Source: Desmodesmus armatus (taxonomy: Eukaryota > Chlorophyta > Chlorophyceae > Sphaeropleales > Scenedesmaceae). Taken from it: a DNA stretch of 64,000 bases. The DNA lies in the NCBI GenBank assembly GCA_007449985.2, contig VIIQ02000571.1, positions 124,001 to 188,000 of the forward strand, in the 5' to 3' direction. The translations under genes were made by a program, and so were the position numbers. This document shows, piece by piece, positions 1 through 12,848 of the stretch (its first letter is position 1; every line of letters starts with the position of its first letter). Under the pieces are notes generated by a model. The model was not told the DNA's origin. It did no database searches and was given only the letters and a program-made list of their open reading frames with translations.

Positions 1-499
1 GGCATTCGCGCGCACCCCTGGGTGTGAACCCCTAAGCAACAGCATCACAGCAGCTGCCCCGGCATGATTTTTGCCTCAGGTACCCATCAGTGGCAGCATG
101 GCAGCAGCGGTGACACTAGTGGCCTGTGCGACGGGGCGGTGTCATGATGGCCGCAGCAGCAGGAGCAGCAGCATACTGCTGGCAGTGCTGCAGTGATGGC
201 AGCAGCAGCAGCATTCATTCATGTAAATGCTGCCGAGAAAAGGATGCTGTGGTAGCAGCAGCAGGGCTTGTCTGTGCCTCAATTTTGCAGCTGGGTGTTG
301 GACTTCTCCTATTCGGGGTGTAGCAACAAGCCAAGGCTTGTTGCCAACAACACTGTTGGGCCAGGGTTGTGAGCCGTCTTCCCTTGGCTGGTGTGTATGA
401 GCCCAGCTTGGCTGTCAGGCAAGGCCCTGCAATAACAGTAGTACTAGTGATTACGCCTTTGGAATGTTTTGATTGGTGTGAGGTGTGTAACTTGACGTG

Positions 500-500
<1 letters not shown>

Positions 501-594
<94 letters not shown>
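501..594. repeat. (AGGC)n tetranucleotide microsatellite
   Basis: About 23-24 uninterrupted AGGC/GCAG units. The open frames crossing it on both strands (Ala-Cys-Leu-Pro or Gly-Arg-Gln repeats) are products of the repeat and are not supported as genes. Confidence 0.95.
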
Positions 595-596
<2 letters not shown>

Positions 597-627
597 AGGG
601 CGGCGGGCGCGGGACTGTTCCATGCAG

Positions 628-724
628 ACAGTGCAGGGGCAGAAGGACTCTTGCCAGACGTTGTCCCAGCAACCTTCCCTGCTGCGATTCGAAGCCCTGG
701 GCAGAGCACAAGTGCAGCCCAGCA
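628..724 (+). other. candidate internal exon upstream of the Myb-like gene
   Basis: A 97-base block lies between a CAG acceptor (ending at 627) and a GTAAGG donor (725). It is open in more than one frame and resembles no family I recognise. It may be an upstream exon of the Myb-like gene that follows or a chance exon-like block. Nothing else gene-like was seen in 1-1298. Confidence 0.2.
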
Positions 725-1298
725 GTAAGGCAGATGCGCGCCGGTGTGGCCACTTGGCGTTGGCTTCGCAGATTCGTGCAGTCAGGAGCTCCACCTGGCC
801 TCTGCATAATCATGCAATGCAACCTCGAAACCCACTGCTCATGATAACTGTGCATCGCACAGTGTGCAAAGGAGGCTGACAATGTCCCATAAAATATGTG
901 CTGGCCCAATGGGGGTGTTGGCCACAGGAGACTTGAGAAGAGAAGGCTGCATGTGTGCTGGGATTTTGAACATAGCTGAAAGGTCTTGAGTTATGACAGT
1001 TCCTTTGTCACCAGTACTCAGTGCCAGTACTGCAGCTGAGTTGCAGTACCCCAGGACTAACCCCTGTCACAACGGAACCAGGTTGATGTCTTGCAGTTGC
1101 AGGCATCCACGTTCGGCAAGAGAAGAACTTGTGCCAGAGTATAGCATAGATGCGTAGAATAAGCTCAAAGGACGCACTGTTGCATACCCAACTGCAGTGC
1201 TGAACTGGGGGAGGATTACTGGTGACTTTTGGGCTTGAGTGGGGGTCTGGCAGCGCGATGAAACTTAGTTGAGCCATGTTCTTGGAGCTATACGACAG

Positions 1299-2567
1299 AT
1301 GTCATCGGCAAGTGCTGGTGTAGTGTGCGAAGGCAGCGGGACCGTCTGCAGCGTGCTACACCGCCTACTGCAGTGGGATGTGGAGGTCAGTCCCATTAAA
1401 TTTGCGTTGTATGGAGTCCTTTTGCCGTAACCTGGCATCATGAGCCAGAAAACCACATCATCTCGTCTGTTGTGCAGGATGATCGAGCTCTCTTGCAGCA
1501 CGTTGCTGCCCATGGCACAGCCGACCATGCGAAGGCAGCAGAGGGGCTTGGCATTTCTTCATCCCTTGTCATGCTTCGCTGGTGCACCCTGGTGGCGAAG
1601 GTGTCCCGAAGGGTCCCGTGGTCGCAGACCGAGCTGGCTCTGCTCTCAAGGGTGCGCAACAAGTTTTGATATCCTTCTGTCGTCACGTTTGCGCTAGAGA
1701 CGGCCTCCTTTCCTCTCCCTGTCAACACCCGAGGTCCCACCTGCTGCCTTGACAAGTGGGGTTCTAATGTAGTATCAGTGTAGTAGTTATACATTGGTGC
1801 GTCAAACATTCATGCAGCATGCAGCATTCAGTCCTTAGCCAGTGCTACAACCTTCTTGATACAACCTTTGTCACATATTCATCGGCATTTGGCCTGAATG
1901 GCGGCTGCTGGATGATATCCATGCAGGTTGCACTGCTGACTCAGCAGTGTTGAGTACAGCAGACCCAGTGGCTGCTTGAACTTAGTACTAGTCATCATAC
2001 ATAGCTATCAGCATGTCCTGCACTTTTCATCACCTCCTGACAGAGCAGATTGTCAGGCATGCTGTGAGCGTCACTTTTCATGAACATGCATGCCCTTGCT
2101 CCCCTGCTACTTCATGGTCCATCACTTACCAGCACGTGCTGTGGCTGCTGTGCTTTTGCTGAGATGAGACCCGCTGTGCGTGCGCATACTGTGCCAACAG
2201 GCATACCTCCAGGTGCGCCCTATGCGGTCAACCGGAAAAGTCCAAGCCAACTCCTTCTACAGAGGTAGGGGTGCAAGCTTGAAGGTGGCAGCAGCTTTCC
2301 CCACCCTCTGCCTGCAAATACTACCCAAGCCGTCCACACTGCTGCTGTGCCTCTGTTGGGACACAGAGGTCACTATCACAGCACACCTTGATGCCGGCAT
2401 CACACAGCCTGTGTCCACTTACAAGCTAATCACAACATGACAACTTACTTGACTCAAGGGGAAAATGCTCCCCCAGCAGGCGTTCCCCCAAGCCGCCTTG
2501 ATCCCCACAGCCCTGGCAGCGGCAGAATCACTGTTTGGGAGCTGACGGCACTGCTGCTGAGTGCCCG

Positions 2568-2621
<54 letters not shown>

Positions 2622-3013
2622 AGGCATGGCCAAGTTCATACCAGGCAGGTCTGCATCAGCAGTGCGGCAAGCTGTGAATGTGAAGTTGATACAGGAGGGG
2701 AGGCTGAATGAGGTGCAGGCAAGGTGAGTCTTTGATATCGGCTGGGTGACACTGTCACCTATGATTGCTCGCCCAATCGACGCTCTCTCACCACTGATCA
2801 CTAGGCCCTTATGGGAATGCTTACTGAGGGGCCGATGGAGCGGCCTGCTGCTACAAGGCTCTCACTATGCTACTGGGGTTGACCTCAACCAACCCTACCA
2901 ACCCAAAGCCTGGCTGTTTGCTTCTCCGCACCTGTCAGCCAGCTGGCAACAGTACCATGAATGACCTGCTGCTGTACCAACTGCCCTGCTGACGGCCACA
3001 TGCACTCACTACC

Positions 3014-3057
<44 letters not shown>

Positions 3058-6000
3058 AACAGCCCTGCTGACATCCAAACTGACCAGGCTTGGGAGGCTT
3101 TGTTCAGCAAATGGCTCTCTAGCCAGGAAGTCACGGTGCGTGGGAATGCATTGGTGCAGCGCACAGCCATGCTTTGCTCACTCTAGCACACTCCCGCAAT
3201 ACTACAGCTGTCAACAACATGAAGCACCCTTGCCTACACATGTCTGCATGCTGCCACACCCACTGCCAATGCTACAGGTGCTATCGAATAGACTGGCAGT
3301 GGCTGCGGCCAAAGCAGTTGGGCTATGTAGCTGCCGCATACTGATGCACGGATGCACCACACAGTGCCTGATTTTGCGGTCGCACCATCTTGCCATAACC
3401 TGAGGATGCAGCATTCAAACCGCAGCTGTCTCTCTCCCCGTCACTCCCTTTGCACCACCGCATCTAATCGAAGGTTGGCCCACAGGTGCTCCTCCACCAC
3501 CGCCAGCCCCACAACACAAGGATGCATTATGTATATGTTGTGTGTGTGACCACGCGCCTGGGCGCTGCCGTGTCTGCTGCTGCAGATGGCTGAAGACGAC
3601 GCAAAGCAGCTCGCAAGCAGGTTGTTGGCCGGTCTGGGCACCCGACCAGCGATGCTGCTAAGCAAGGCCCCAGCAGCTGCAGCACCCAGTAGCAGCTTGT
3701 CAGGTGAAGGAAGCGCAACCGCAGCAACAGCTGATGCAGAGATGGCAGGCTCGGCAGACGCAGCTGCTGCAGCAGCGGCTGCAGCAGCAACAGAACCAAC
3801 AGCAGCAGCCATGCGGGCAGGTCCACTGTGTGGCAGCAACGCACCAGGGTCGCGCGCAGCGAGTGACCCCGCCCCAGCAGCAGCAGCAGCAGTCCCAGGT
3901 GTGGCCCATATTGCTGCTGCTCTCCGCGAAGCCTCTGGCAGCAGGGCCAGCACACCAGAGCCGGCAGTATGCACAGGCCCAACTGCAGCACTGGCTGCTG
4001 CACCCAACGGCAGCTCAGGCGGCATGCCAGGCTGGCTAGTAGGATGCCGCAGCCGCAGCCGGAGCGAGCCAGGGGGCTCAGTGCCACCCCAGCGCCCTGC
4101 ATGGTATCTCCCGCCTACAGCAGCAGAAGCACTGGCAGCAGTAGAGGAGAAGGGGGGGTCTGACGTTGCACCCTACAAGCGGCGCAAGGTCGACTGCAGT
4201 GACCGGTTCATGGTGGCGGAGCTCCTGGGGATGGCAACAGCGGCAGGGGGTGGCAGAGGGGGCGCTTATGCAGTTGAGGATGCAGCAGCAGCTGCTCACG
4301 CTGCTGTTGTTGTGGCGAGGCCGGCAGCTGATCTTGCAGGGCCTGGTGATGCTGCTGCTGCGGCTGCTGCGGCTGCTGCGGCTGCTGCGGCTGCTGCGGC
4401 TGGTGGCGCTGCTGCTGCTGCGGCTGGCAATGCTGCTGCAGCGGCAAGTGACGCTGCTGCAGCTGCTGCTCAAGCTGGTGCGCCCTCAGCTGCTGTCACT
4501 GCTGCAGCTGCTGCTGCTGAGACTGGTACTGCTGCTGCGGCGCACGCACGCGCTGCTCCTACTGCTGGTGACATTGCAGCGGCTCTCGCTGCCGCGGCAC
4601 GGGTTGCTGCTCATGCGGCTGCCAAGACCACTGCCATGGGAGCAACCCCACCCCGTGATGGATCAGCAGCAGGACATGTGCCGATGCTGAGCAGCAGTGC
4701 AGCTGTGCAAGCAGCACAGCAGCCCATGGACACCAACACCACAGCTGACAGCACAGCAGCTGCGGGTTATGCTGATGTATGGGCGTCCATTCAGGGGGCC
4801 TCCGGCCAGCAGCAGCAGCAGCAGGCATCTGGCCAACAGCAGCAGCAGCAGCAGCAGGCCTCTGGCCAGCAGCAGCAGCAGGAGCAGCAGGGCGAGGCAG
4901 CAGGTCAGCACGCGTGGGGTATGGGGTGTGAGGAATCCCATCTGCAGGACGGGCAGGAGGGCGCAGATGATGCTGGCGACCCCCTGCTGACGTTTGCTAG
5001 CTTTGGCGCCCTGCAGCTGCAGTCAAGCAGCCGACCTGAAAGCCCTCCTGCAGCAGCAGCAGCAGCCGCACCGGCAGTAGCGGCAGCAGTGGGTGGTGCT
5101 CGTCAGCAGCACCACTCAGAACACCAGGGTGACTCACAGCCTGCTGCAGCCCTTGCTGCTGCTGTTGGCACTGATGCAGCGCCTGAAGCAGCACTAGCTA
5201 GGACTGGTGCGGCTGCTGCCGGTAGTGATGCTGCAGCTGCCGGCCACGACGTGACAGATGATGGCTGGGGTGCAGCTGCTGACTGTGCAGCAGCTGCTGG
5301 TAGTAGTCGTGCGGCAGTTGTCGGCAGTCGCGTAACAGCTGTAGCCAACTGCGCGACAGCTGCTGGCTGCGGCACAGCTGCTGGCTGCGGCGCAGCTGCT
5401 GACTATGCAGCAGCTGCTGGTAGTGCTGCAGCATGTGCGGGCAGTCACGCAGCAGGGGACTTGCCGACAAACCTCGACAGCAACTGCCTCAGGGCTTTGA
5501 GAGCAGCAGCAGCAGCCGCTGCAGAAACAGTCGCTGCTGCAGAAGCTGAATTTGCTGCTCGACAAGAGCATGCAAATCTCACAGCCACCATGGATAAGCA
5601 CAGCCGCCAAGTAGCCTACAGCTCTGCGCAAAACCCTGGGCAGCAGCTGCAGCCGCACTCGCAGCTGCAGCGGCAAGTGATGACAGGATTTGCGGAGCTA
5701 GAAGCACAGCACGATGCAGCAGCGCCCTTGGGTGACGGACCCTGCCAACGTCTGCAGCAGCAGCAGCCGGGGACGTTGACAGAAGCACAGGCGGATGACT
5801 TCCTGCGTATGCTGCTTGACGATGACAACACAGCGCCGAACACAACTTATGGGCCCATAGAGCTGGGTAGGATCCTGACCAGGCTGCCTAGTGCCACATC
5901 AGCGGCACTCCATGATCCCCAGCTGCAGCAGGATGCAGCTCCCGCACCTGTGCCAGCACTCCCGCCTGCTGCTAGCAGGGGCGGCTACATGACGCCCTGT

Positions 6001-7278
6001 GGGGCGGGTGCATCTGCAGCAGCTGCAGGCCTGGGCATGGGTATGGATTTCGACATGCACATTGGCACCTTTGCAGGCCAGGCGGGGCTCATGCCGGCAC
6101 AGCCAGGCGCAACAGCAGCAGCAGCGGCAGCAGCAGCAGCGTACACACTTGACGCAGGCTCGGCAGCGCCAATGTCATCTGCAGGTTCTGCCCCAGCCGG
6201 CGATGCGCTCGTGCGTTCCCTGCAGGCGCTGCAAGAGGTGGGGGAGCAGCTGCAGCCGAGGCTGGCAGCCTTCAGGGCGATGCAGCGCTCAGCAGCTCCT
6301 GGCGACCAGAGCTTTGCAGGACAGGGCACGGTCTCGCAGCTCTCAGCGCAGGGTTTTGCAGCGCAGCAGCAGGGTTTCGCAGCACATCAGCAGGGTTTTG
6401 CAGCACAGGCGCAGGGTCTTGCAGCGCAGCAGCAGGGCTTTGCAGCGCAGCAGCAGGGCCAGCGCCTCATGCTGCAGGAGCAGCAGCTGCGATCCGGCAG
6501 CACTCAGCAGCCACAGCCCGGGGTGTGCTACATCCCTGGGGTGCCGCCACAGCCCGGCATGCACCGCCACCCTGCAGCGGATCGCCGGTACCCGCCTGCC
6601 CTCCTATCCAGGGGTGGACCCGGCGGCTTTGGCTGGGCAGGTGTAGGTACCGCACCGCAGGACGCGGACGGTGCTGCTGCAGGGGCTGCTGCTGGGCCTT
6701 CGGCTGGTGCAGGTGTAGCAGCGTTTCGGCTGCAGCAACAGCCGCTCCGCGCCTGGGCTGCACCCGCAGGGCTTGCTCCCCCCAGGCGGCCTCCTGCCCT
6801 TGACATCACGAATGGCAGCACGTTTGCCGGCCTTGGGTCGCCGTCTGGTGCGGGTCCTGCAACACCAGAAGACCGGGTGGCAGCTTTTGAAGCTTCTCTG
6901 GCAGAGATGCAAGCCAAAGTGGTGGAGCTGTACAGGCTGACTAGCTCAACACGTGGCCAGCGCTCAGCACATTCAGCTGAGACACACAGGGTGCTCATAG
7001 CGGAGGTTGAGCTGCTGGAAAGGAAGCAGCAGCTGCTCACACTGCAGGTGCAGCAGGAGAGCCAGGCACAGATGCTGGCGGCTCGCCAACAGCAGCAGCA
7101 GCAGCAGCTACTGGGCCAGGTGGGCCAGCTAACATCAGGTACAGTTACGAGTCCAAACATGGTTGGGAGCTTGGGGCAGTACATTTCTGCCAGTGCAGGG
7201 TTTGCGGTTGCGGGCTTGGGTTTAGGTCCCACTTCCTCTACAGGCTGGGCACCTGGGGGGTACCCCCATCTGCAGTGA
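1299..7278 (+). CDS. Myb/SANT-like protein with long Ala/Gln-rich C-terminal region
   Basis: Probable nuclear DNA-binding protein. Exons: 1299-1385 (ATG at 1299 follows a CAG, so an upstream exon is possible), 1478-1651, 2624-2723, 3063-3135, 3586-7278. The first two join in phase 0 to give QWDVEDDRALLQHVAAHG, a Myb helix 1, followed by RWCTL and PWSQTELALL, the start of a second repeat. Exon 2624-2723 carries AKFIPGRSASAVRQ, a Myb recognition-helix pattern. It joins 3063-3135 in phase 2 (AG+C), which joins the last exon in phase 0. The junction 1651 to 2624 does not match (phase 0 to phase 1), so one small exon is missing or a boundary is wrong. The last exon encodes 1,230 residues: Ala and Gln tracts, a KRRK nuclear-localisation-like cluster near residue 196, about six GFAAQQQ-type heptads near residues 923-958, and a probable coiled coil near 1094-1180. 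The Myb assignment rests on motifs; target and role are unknown. Confidence 0.6.
2569..2623. repeat. (GTTGCT)n hexanucleotide tract before an exon
   Basis: Run of GTTGCT units ending in the CAG acceptor of the exon starting at 2624. It reads as a Val-Ala repeat if translated, but position and splice context make it an intron end. The same gene has a CTG run (3013-3056) directly before its next exon. Confidence 0.8.
4355..4450 (+). repeat. GCTGCG/GCTGCT coding repeat (polyalanine)
   Basis: Near-perfect GCTGCK repeat inside the large exon of the Myb-like gene, encoding one of its longest alanine runs. It is likely to vary in length between strains. Confidence 0.8.
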
Positions 7279-10200
7279 ACGCTGCAGCAGCAATTGCGCC
7301 AAGAATGGGAGCTTGTTGACAATTGACCATGCCTAGCAGGCGCTACCAGCAGACATGGAGTGTTCTGCTGACACTAGAAGGTGTTGTGATTGTGGCTCAA
7401 AAGTTGAGTTTGACTGCCTTTGTGCGGGGAGTGGCTTGGTTTTTTGTGGGTTTGTACCCAGTGACTTGCAGACCAATTGGTTGGTACCATACGTCATGTC
7501 AGCCCCTGTTTTCAGCAGCATGGGTCCTTTCACTCTGTGGGTTACCAGGGGGGCGGGCTTCTTCGGCTGGCCACAAATACAGCAACCAGGCAAACCAAGT
7601 GCCAGGGGCAAAGCATCGCCATTGAGATGCACCTTACACCCCTCTCCCAATGGTGCATTTGCATGCGTCCGGCAGCTGCGCTTTTGAAATGGTGCTGGGG
7701 GCAGCAATGGCTTTGCTGTACCGCGTTCCCTAGTGTTGTTTGATGATGATGGTGGTGTTGATGTTGACATTGTGAAACAGTCATGAGTTGACTGTCATGG
7801 CGTTGACCGCAAAGTTGCTCATTGCGGGATCGGCCAGGACGGTGCTGGTTGTGGGAGGCATATAGTGCAGACTTGCTGGCATGCGCGTGGCCCACATTGG
7901 TATGCCTTTGTAGCCGGTGTGTTGGTGCACTGGCAATGCAGAGTATAGCACTGGCCCACCACCAAAGGGGTGTACAGGCATGCACGTGTCTCGTGGTGCA
8001 TCCATAATTGCGTGGCGCGCAAGCAGAGCTGGCTCCCTTGCGTTTGTCTGTCTGTTTCAGCCCAACCAATACATGCCCATCGCACCCGAGCTAGCCACGG
8101 CCGTGGCTTTCTGCTGTGCTGGCACCTGCCAGCCAACACATGCCGGACTTGATACAAGCAGCTTTAGTTGAAGCTGCTGCTGTGCATACTGCCCATAGTC
8201 GCCTGGTCGACTGGCCTAGTTTGGGGTTGTGCATTGGTTTCACAGTTGGCGGCTGTGCTGCGCGTTTGAGATGGTGCTATGAGGGCTTGACTCTGGTTTT
8301 GTATGTAGGCCAGTTATGAATGTGAGGAGTGTTGAGGCTGTCGGCGTTGTCCTTGTTTTGCGATTACAGCAGTGCACTGGCACACCAGCATAACAACCAT
8401 GGTGCGTGCTGGCTGCTGACTGAGTGTGGGTTCCCTTGGCGTGAGACTCACCCCTGCACACTCTACAGTGAGCTTCTGTATAGCGAGTGGGGTGCAGCAG
8501 TGGTGATGTTTGAGGTGGAGAACTGAGAAAGCGTGCCAAGTGATGTGTGTGGTTTGCCAAGGTTTGCCAAGGTGGGCTGATTTAGCGCCATGCATGCGAG
8601 TTGTGTGCAACCCATGGTGGGTTTGCTTGGCTGTATTGGGGGCTGTGTGGGCAGCTGCCTGCAGCTAGGGGGGCAGGGTACAATAATCGCAATGCATGTC
8701 GGGAAGACTTCTTGTGGGTTCCTGCACGCCGGCAGCGTGTTATGGTTGGAAGTGGGGGTCCAGTGGTCCCACAGGTGCAAACCTGTGCCCATGAAATGGG
8801 CTCTGACAAGCAAGGCATGTATGTTGGGCAGGCGCCTTGCCTTGCCTTGCATCACGCGGTGAAGTGTGAGTTACAGGGTTTGGGCCCTACCTTGAACCCT
8901 ATGCACCATCCACAGGGCATTGCCAATGGATTGCGGTGTTTGCTTGGTATGTTGTGCTGTGGTCTGGGTTGCAGTGTTTAGAATCTGGCGTTGTTGTTGC
9001 AACCTTTAGGGGATTGTCCAAGTGGCACGAGCATCATGTTGCGTGCATAGCATGTGTTACGAGTGCCTTTGGTGGGTCATGCCCTAGATCGTGTGAGGCC
9101 TCACATGTGGGGGTTGCGCTGGCAGCAACTTGGGGCTTTTACATCACTGCGCCAAGATGTGCATATGTGGGGGTGGTTTTTCTTGCCACTCAGCATGGCT
9201 TGCTGTCCTGGCATATGTGGGGAATGCCAGCGACGGCTTGTGAAAAGTGGGCGCATCTTGCCACTGCGTTGAGGCCTCAGGCAGTGCTGCAATACACATG
9301 TGTGATGCATCAATTCAGATGTTTCGGGTTTGTTCAACAAGGCTGAACTGCTATGGGTTACTTGATTGGGTGGTGGTGGTGCCGGGCGTGCTGTTTACAT
9401 GCAAGAAAGAGCATTGCAGTCACTGTAAAGTTTGGCACGAAGTGTGGATAGGGCATACCCACGTTACTTAGAGCATTGCAGCACTGCCGCACGCAGTTCA
9501 AGGGATGCACATGTACGTCACGCAATGGATATATTAATCGGAGTTTGCATACTGCCGACTTGCTTTTGCTCTGCCAAATATGGAGCATAGTGTGCATGTC
9601 GTTGGCTTGTTGCCAATATGTGGTACATGCATAAGCACGCACTGGCTGGGCAACCACAGGCCTAGGTCACATGTGCTTTGGCTGGCTGTTTTTGCATCTC
9701 ACGCTTGGGCTATTGCACTTGTGCCAGGGCGTGTTGTTGCCCCTTTGCTGCTGGCAGCATGGTGTGTGTGGCATGTTGGACGCAACCATTGACCACACCT
9801 GCTCCAGGGCCCCAATGGCCAACTGCTACTTCCTTACGTGTGGCGTTGTTGGCACGCTGTGCTCTGTCGGGGGTGAGCATGCAGCTGCTTGCACATGACC
9901 ATAATTGGAGAGCATTGCTTCTTGAGGCTGGCTTTTTGGCCGGAGGTGGTTGTTGCTGGCGGCAGGGTGTTAGGGTTGTGGGTTGAGGCACAAACATCCA
10001 GCGGCTTGCTTGCAGATGCAGCAAGTGCACAGCAGCACATGCGAAGCTCAGGCCCACCAAGGTCCTTGAGTGTTGCGTAATCAGGCAATTGAACACACTG
10101 TTTCATGTGTGTATGCCCATGAGGTGTTGCTGTTGCGAACAGACAAAGCTTTCTATTTGTAGTGTTGTGTGGAAGCACCGCGGTGCTCAACTCTTGCCTG

Positions 10201-12848
10201 CAGCTTTTGGCAGGCCTACCTAGGTCCTCAGCCTTCGCTGTGCTGTGCCATATGTTGTGATACTCAGTGGGCTGGGACATAAGAACGATCGTCACAGCCT
10301 CCCAAAACAAAATGCGGTCTCAGCTGAGAGCTGCACAGTAGTCATGTTGTGCGCTCGCATCTGTTGCGTCCTAAATTGGTACCACTGTGTCCAATCTGCG
10401 CAGGCTAGCCTGTGTGTGTGCGTTGGGCGGGGTTTGGTGCCGCACTGGGTTTGAGGCCTGATAATGTGGGAACTTGACACCCGCACCAACCCTCAGGTTA
10501 TGTCATGTGGTATGACATCCACATATGATTCCAATGCCACGAGCATCACGCCAACGCACTCCTGCTTTGTTTCTTGTGCGATTCAGTGCACCTTACAGGT
10601 CGCCAAGGGAACTCAGAGGCTCAAAGAGGCTTGGAGAGGTGACGCACTGCATGCTTGCGTACCACATGTGAGGTTGTGTGCGATCTTGTGTAGTGTTGGG
10701 TGTGTCACCTGCGTGTTATCGCTTCTCTGGAGGGTGTTGTGGCTTGCCATTGCCGTTTGCAAGAGGCTTGTGGATGGTATTTGTTTCCTGAGCATAAGCA
10801 GCTGCATGCCTATGAGCATGCACTCTGCACAGGAGCGGCAGCCGTGCTCCTTTGTTACGGCAGTGGAGTGGGGCGAGTGGGCGTATAAGGACCATGTGCC
10901 AGGATAAAATTGCCCTCCTGTGTGCATGCAAGGTCTTCCCATGGTGCTGTAAGCAGGCCGTGTTGTCGATGGGTGGGAATACCCAGTAGTGCACGCCAAG
11001 TGCCTACTGGCAGAGGAACTAGGAATGAGTTCTGTTTCACATAAGGGACTGGCGCTGCCTTGGCGCCTACAGCTGTGCAAGACTGATCAGTGTGCTACCA
11101 GCATCGCTGGTGGCGTCTTGCGTGCGTCATAGCTTGATGCTACTGTGGTGGTTGTGCTGTGAGAGGGTGCCGGGCTGAGGGTGATAAGGCTTCCGTGGGG
11201 ATTTGTCACGGCCACGTTGGGTTCCAACAAGTCTTGTGAATGATAGGTGGCCTGCTCCCCTTGCATGTGTTGTACTGCAGCTGCTGCAGAATGCACAAGG
11301 CTCTTCACCCTCATCCACCTACGCATGCAGCTGACCGTGCATCAGCAATGAGTGTGTCCAAGTGCCACTCAATACACATCAATCATGCCAGTCCATCATT
11401 TGCCGTACACGTGCACTACAGCGGCCGCTTCAGGGTCGTATCGTGTTTTAGCTTGTCACATATTGCAGTGGTGTGGGAGTCAAATGAGCCATCCATGGAC
11501 ATGTCCGACTTTGTCTTTGGTTCTCGCTAGGTAGGATAGCCAACAATGCCTGCCGTGTTGGTGTGTCTCTGTGGAAGATTCATGCCACACTGACCATGTG
11601 AGTACGGCTTGCTCTTGTTCTTTGAGGTACGCGGCACAGCAAGCGTGCATGCCTTTTCTGCATCGAATTGCCCATTGATAAAGGCGCCGTCTGTCGGTTG
11701 CTGCAGCTGTGGGCACGGTCTCATGTGCAGGTGTATGTGGAGACGGCCTCTCTTTTTCAAAGCTCCCTAGCTGTCCTGACCTCTGATGGTCCCCAGTTTG
11801 TCCACATGTCAGTACATGTCAGCACAGGTTGGTTTTGCGTAGTGGACGACATGCATAGGGCATTGTTGAACCCTGCCTGCCACCTGCCAGAGCTGTTGGC
11901 AGGCTTTAAACCCTTGACAGGGCACCGAGTTGGTGACAACACACGTAGTTTGGCTTGCTCTTGTGATTGTATGCTGCATATCCTGCAAGGTGTGCTGCTG
12001 CAGATGCACATACTGCCCATGTTTTGTTGTGGTGCCTGGCTCTGTGGTGGTGGTGGAGTTCTGTGGCTATCAGGGACAAGTACCGCTCTGTGAGAAGCTG
12101 TGGCTGCAGGTTGACAGCACACTCGCTGATGTTTTGAAAGCTGCAACACCCACACACTTGATAGCGGTGGTCCTGCTCTCCGTCTTCTGCTCTCGAAGTT
12201 ATGTTGGATGGTCAACGTATGCTGCTTCCATTGTTTGATCACCTTCACTGGCGGCAATGGCTGTTTCATCAAGGAGTTGGTGGTTTGCCGCGGCGGTTGT
12301 CAGTAGCTTGTGAATCATAGTGTGCAGCACACTTGACGGCTCATGTGGCTCAGCTGGATGCAAGAAGCAGTCCTGGCAAAGCTGGCTGTTAGCAGTAGGG
12401 CCTACTGCTGAGCGCAGGTCGCTTCAACCCAGCCTATTTCATTCCATGACTTGTGTGGATGTGTGCTGCACCACGCGTGCTGCGACGCGTCACGGTCTTG
12501 CAACGCATGTGGTCCAGACGTGAGTGGCGATTGACAGTGTAAACGCAAATTGAAGTTGGTGCTGCGCTAGTGTGCTGAACGCATACTTGGGTTTCGCCGC
12601 ACACCTAACTTGCCCATCTATGTCTACCCCAGGGGTCAATGGTTGCAGGCTGACAGTACTCTCCAGTCACAAGCAGAACAGCCTTTGGACTGCTGCTATG
12701 CTGAACCAGGCTGCATCAACATTGCACAAAGGCCTAAGCACGCATGTCATCAACCAGCAAAACTTGTTTCGACACGGCTGCCCGCAACCATCAAAGCTTG
12801 TTTGCTTCAACACACTGTAACAACTGCTAGCAGTTGCAACTGCCAGCA
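7279..12848 (+). other. 5.6 kb stretch without a recognised gene; strongly G/T-rich on +
   Basis: Only short open frames occur, none with a recognisable domain. The + strand is rich in G and T, like the introns of the + strand genes here and opposite to minus-strand genes, so it may be transcribed rightward as a long 3' UTR, a non-coding RNA or a gene with small exons. The best coding-like block is about 11,668-12,093, which includes the stretch VYVETASLFQSSLAVLTSDG after a CAG. It matches nothing I recognise. Confidence 0.4.

Noticed and set aside
215..909. Several overlapping open frames of 115-164 codons on both strands
   Set aside because: They exist only because the AGGC repeat is open in all frames; outside it there is no domain or consistent splice structure.
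2437..2727. 96-codon frame with a Val-Ala repeat
   Set aside because: Only the part after the CAG at 2621-2623 looks coding and joins the next exon in phase; the Val-Ala part is an intron-end microsatellite.
3441..6912. Many antisense frames of 90-260 codons across the Myb-like gene's large exon
   Set aside because: Shadows of CAG/GCT-rich coding sequence; low complexity and no splice logic.
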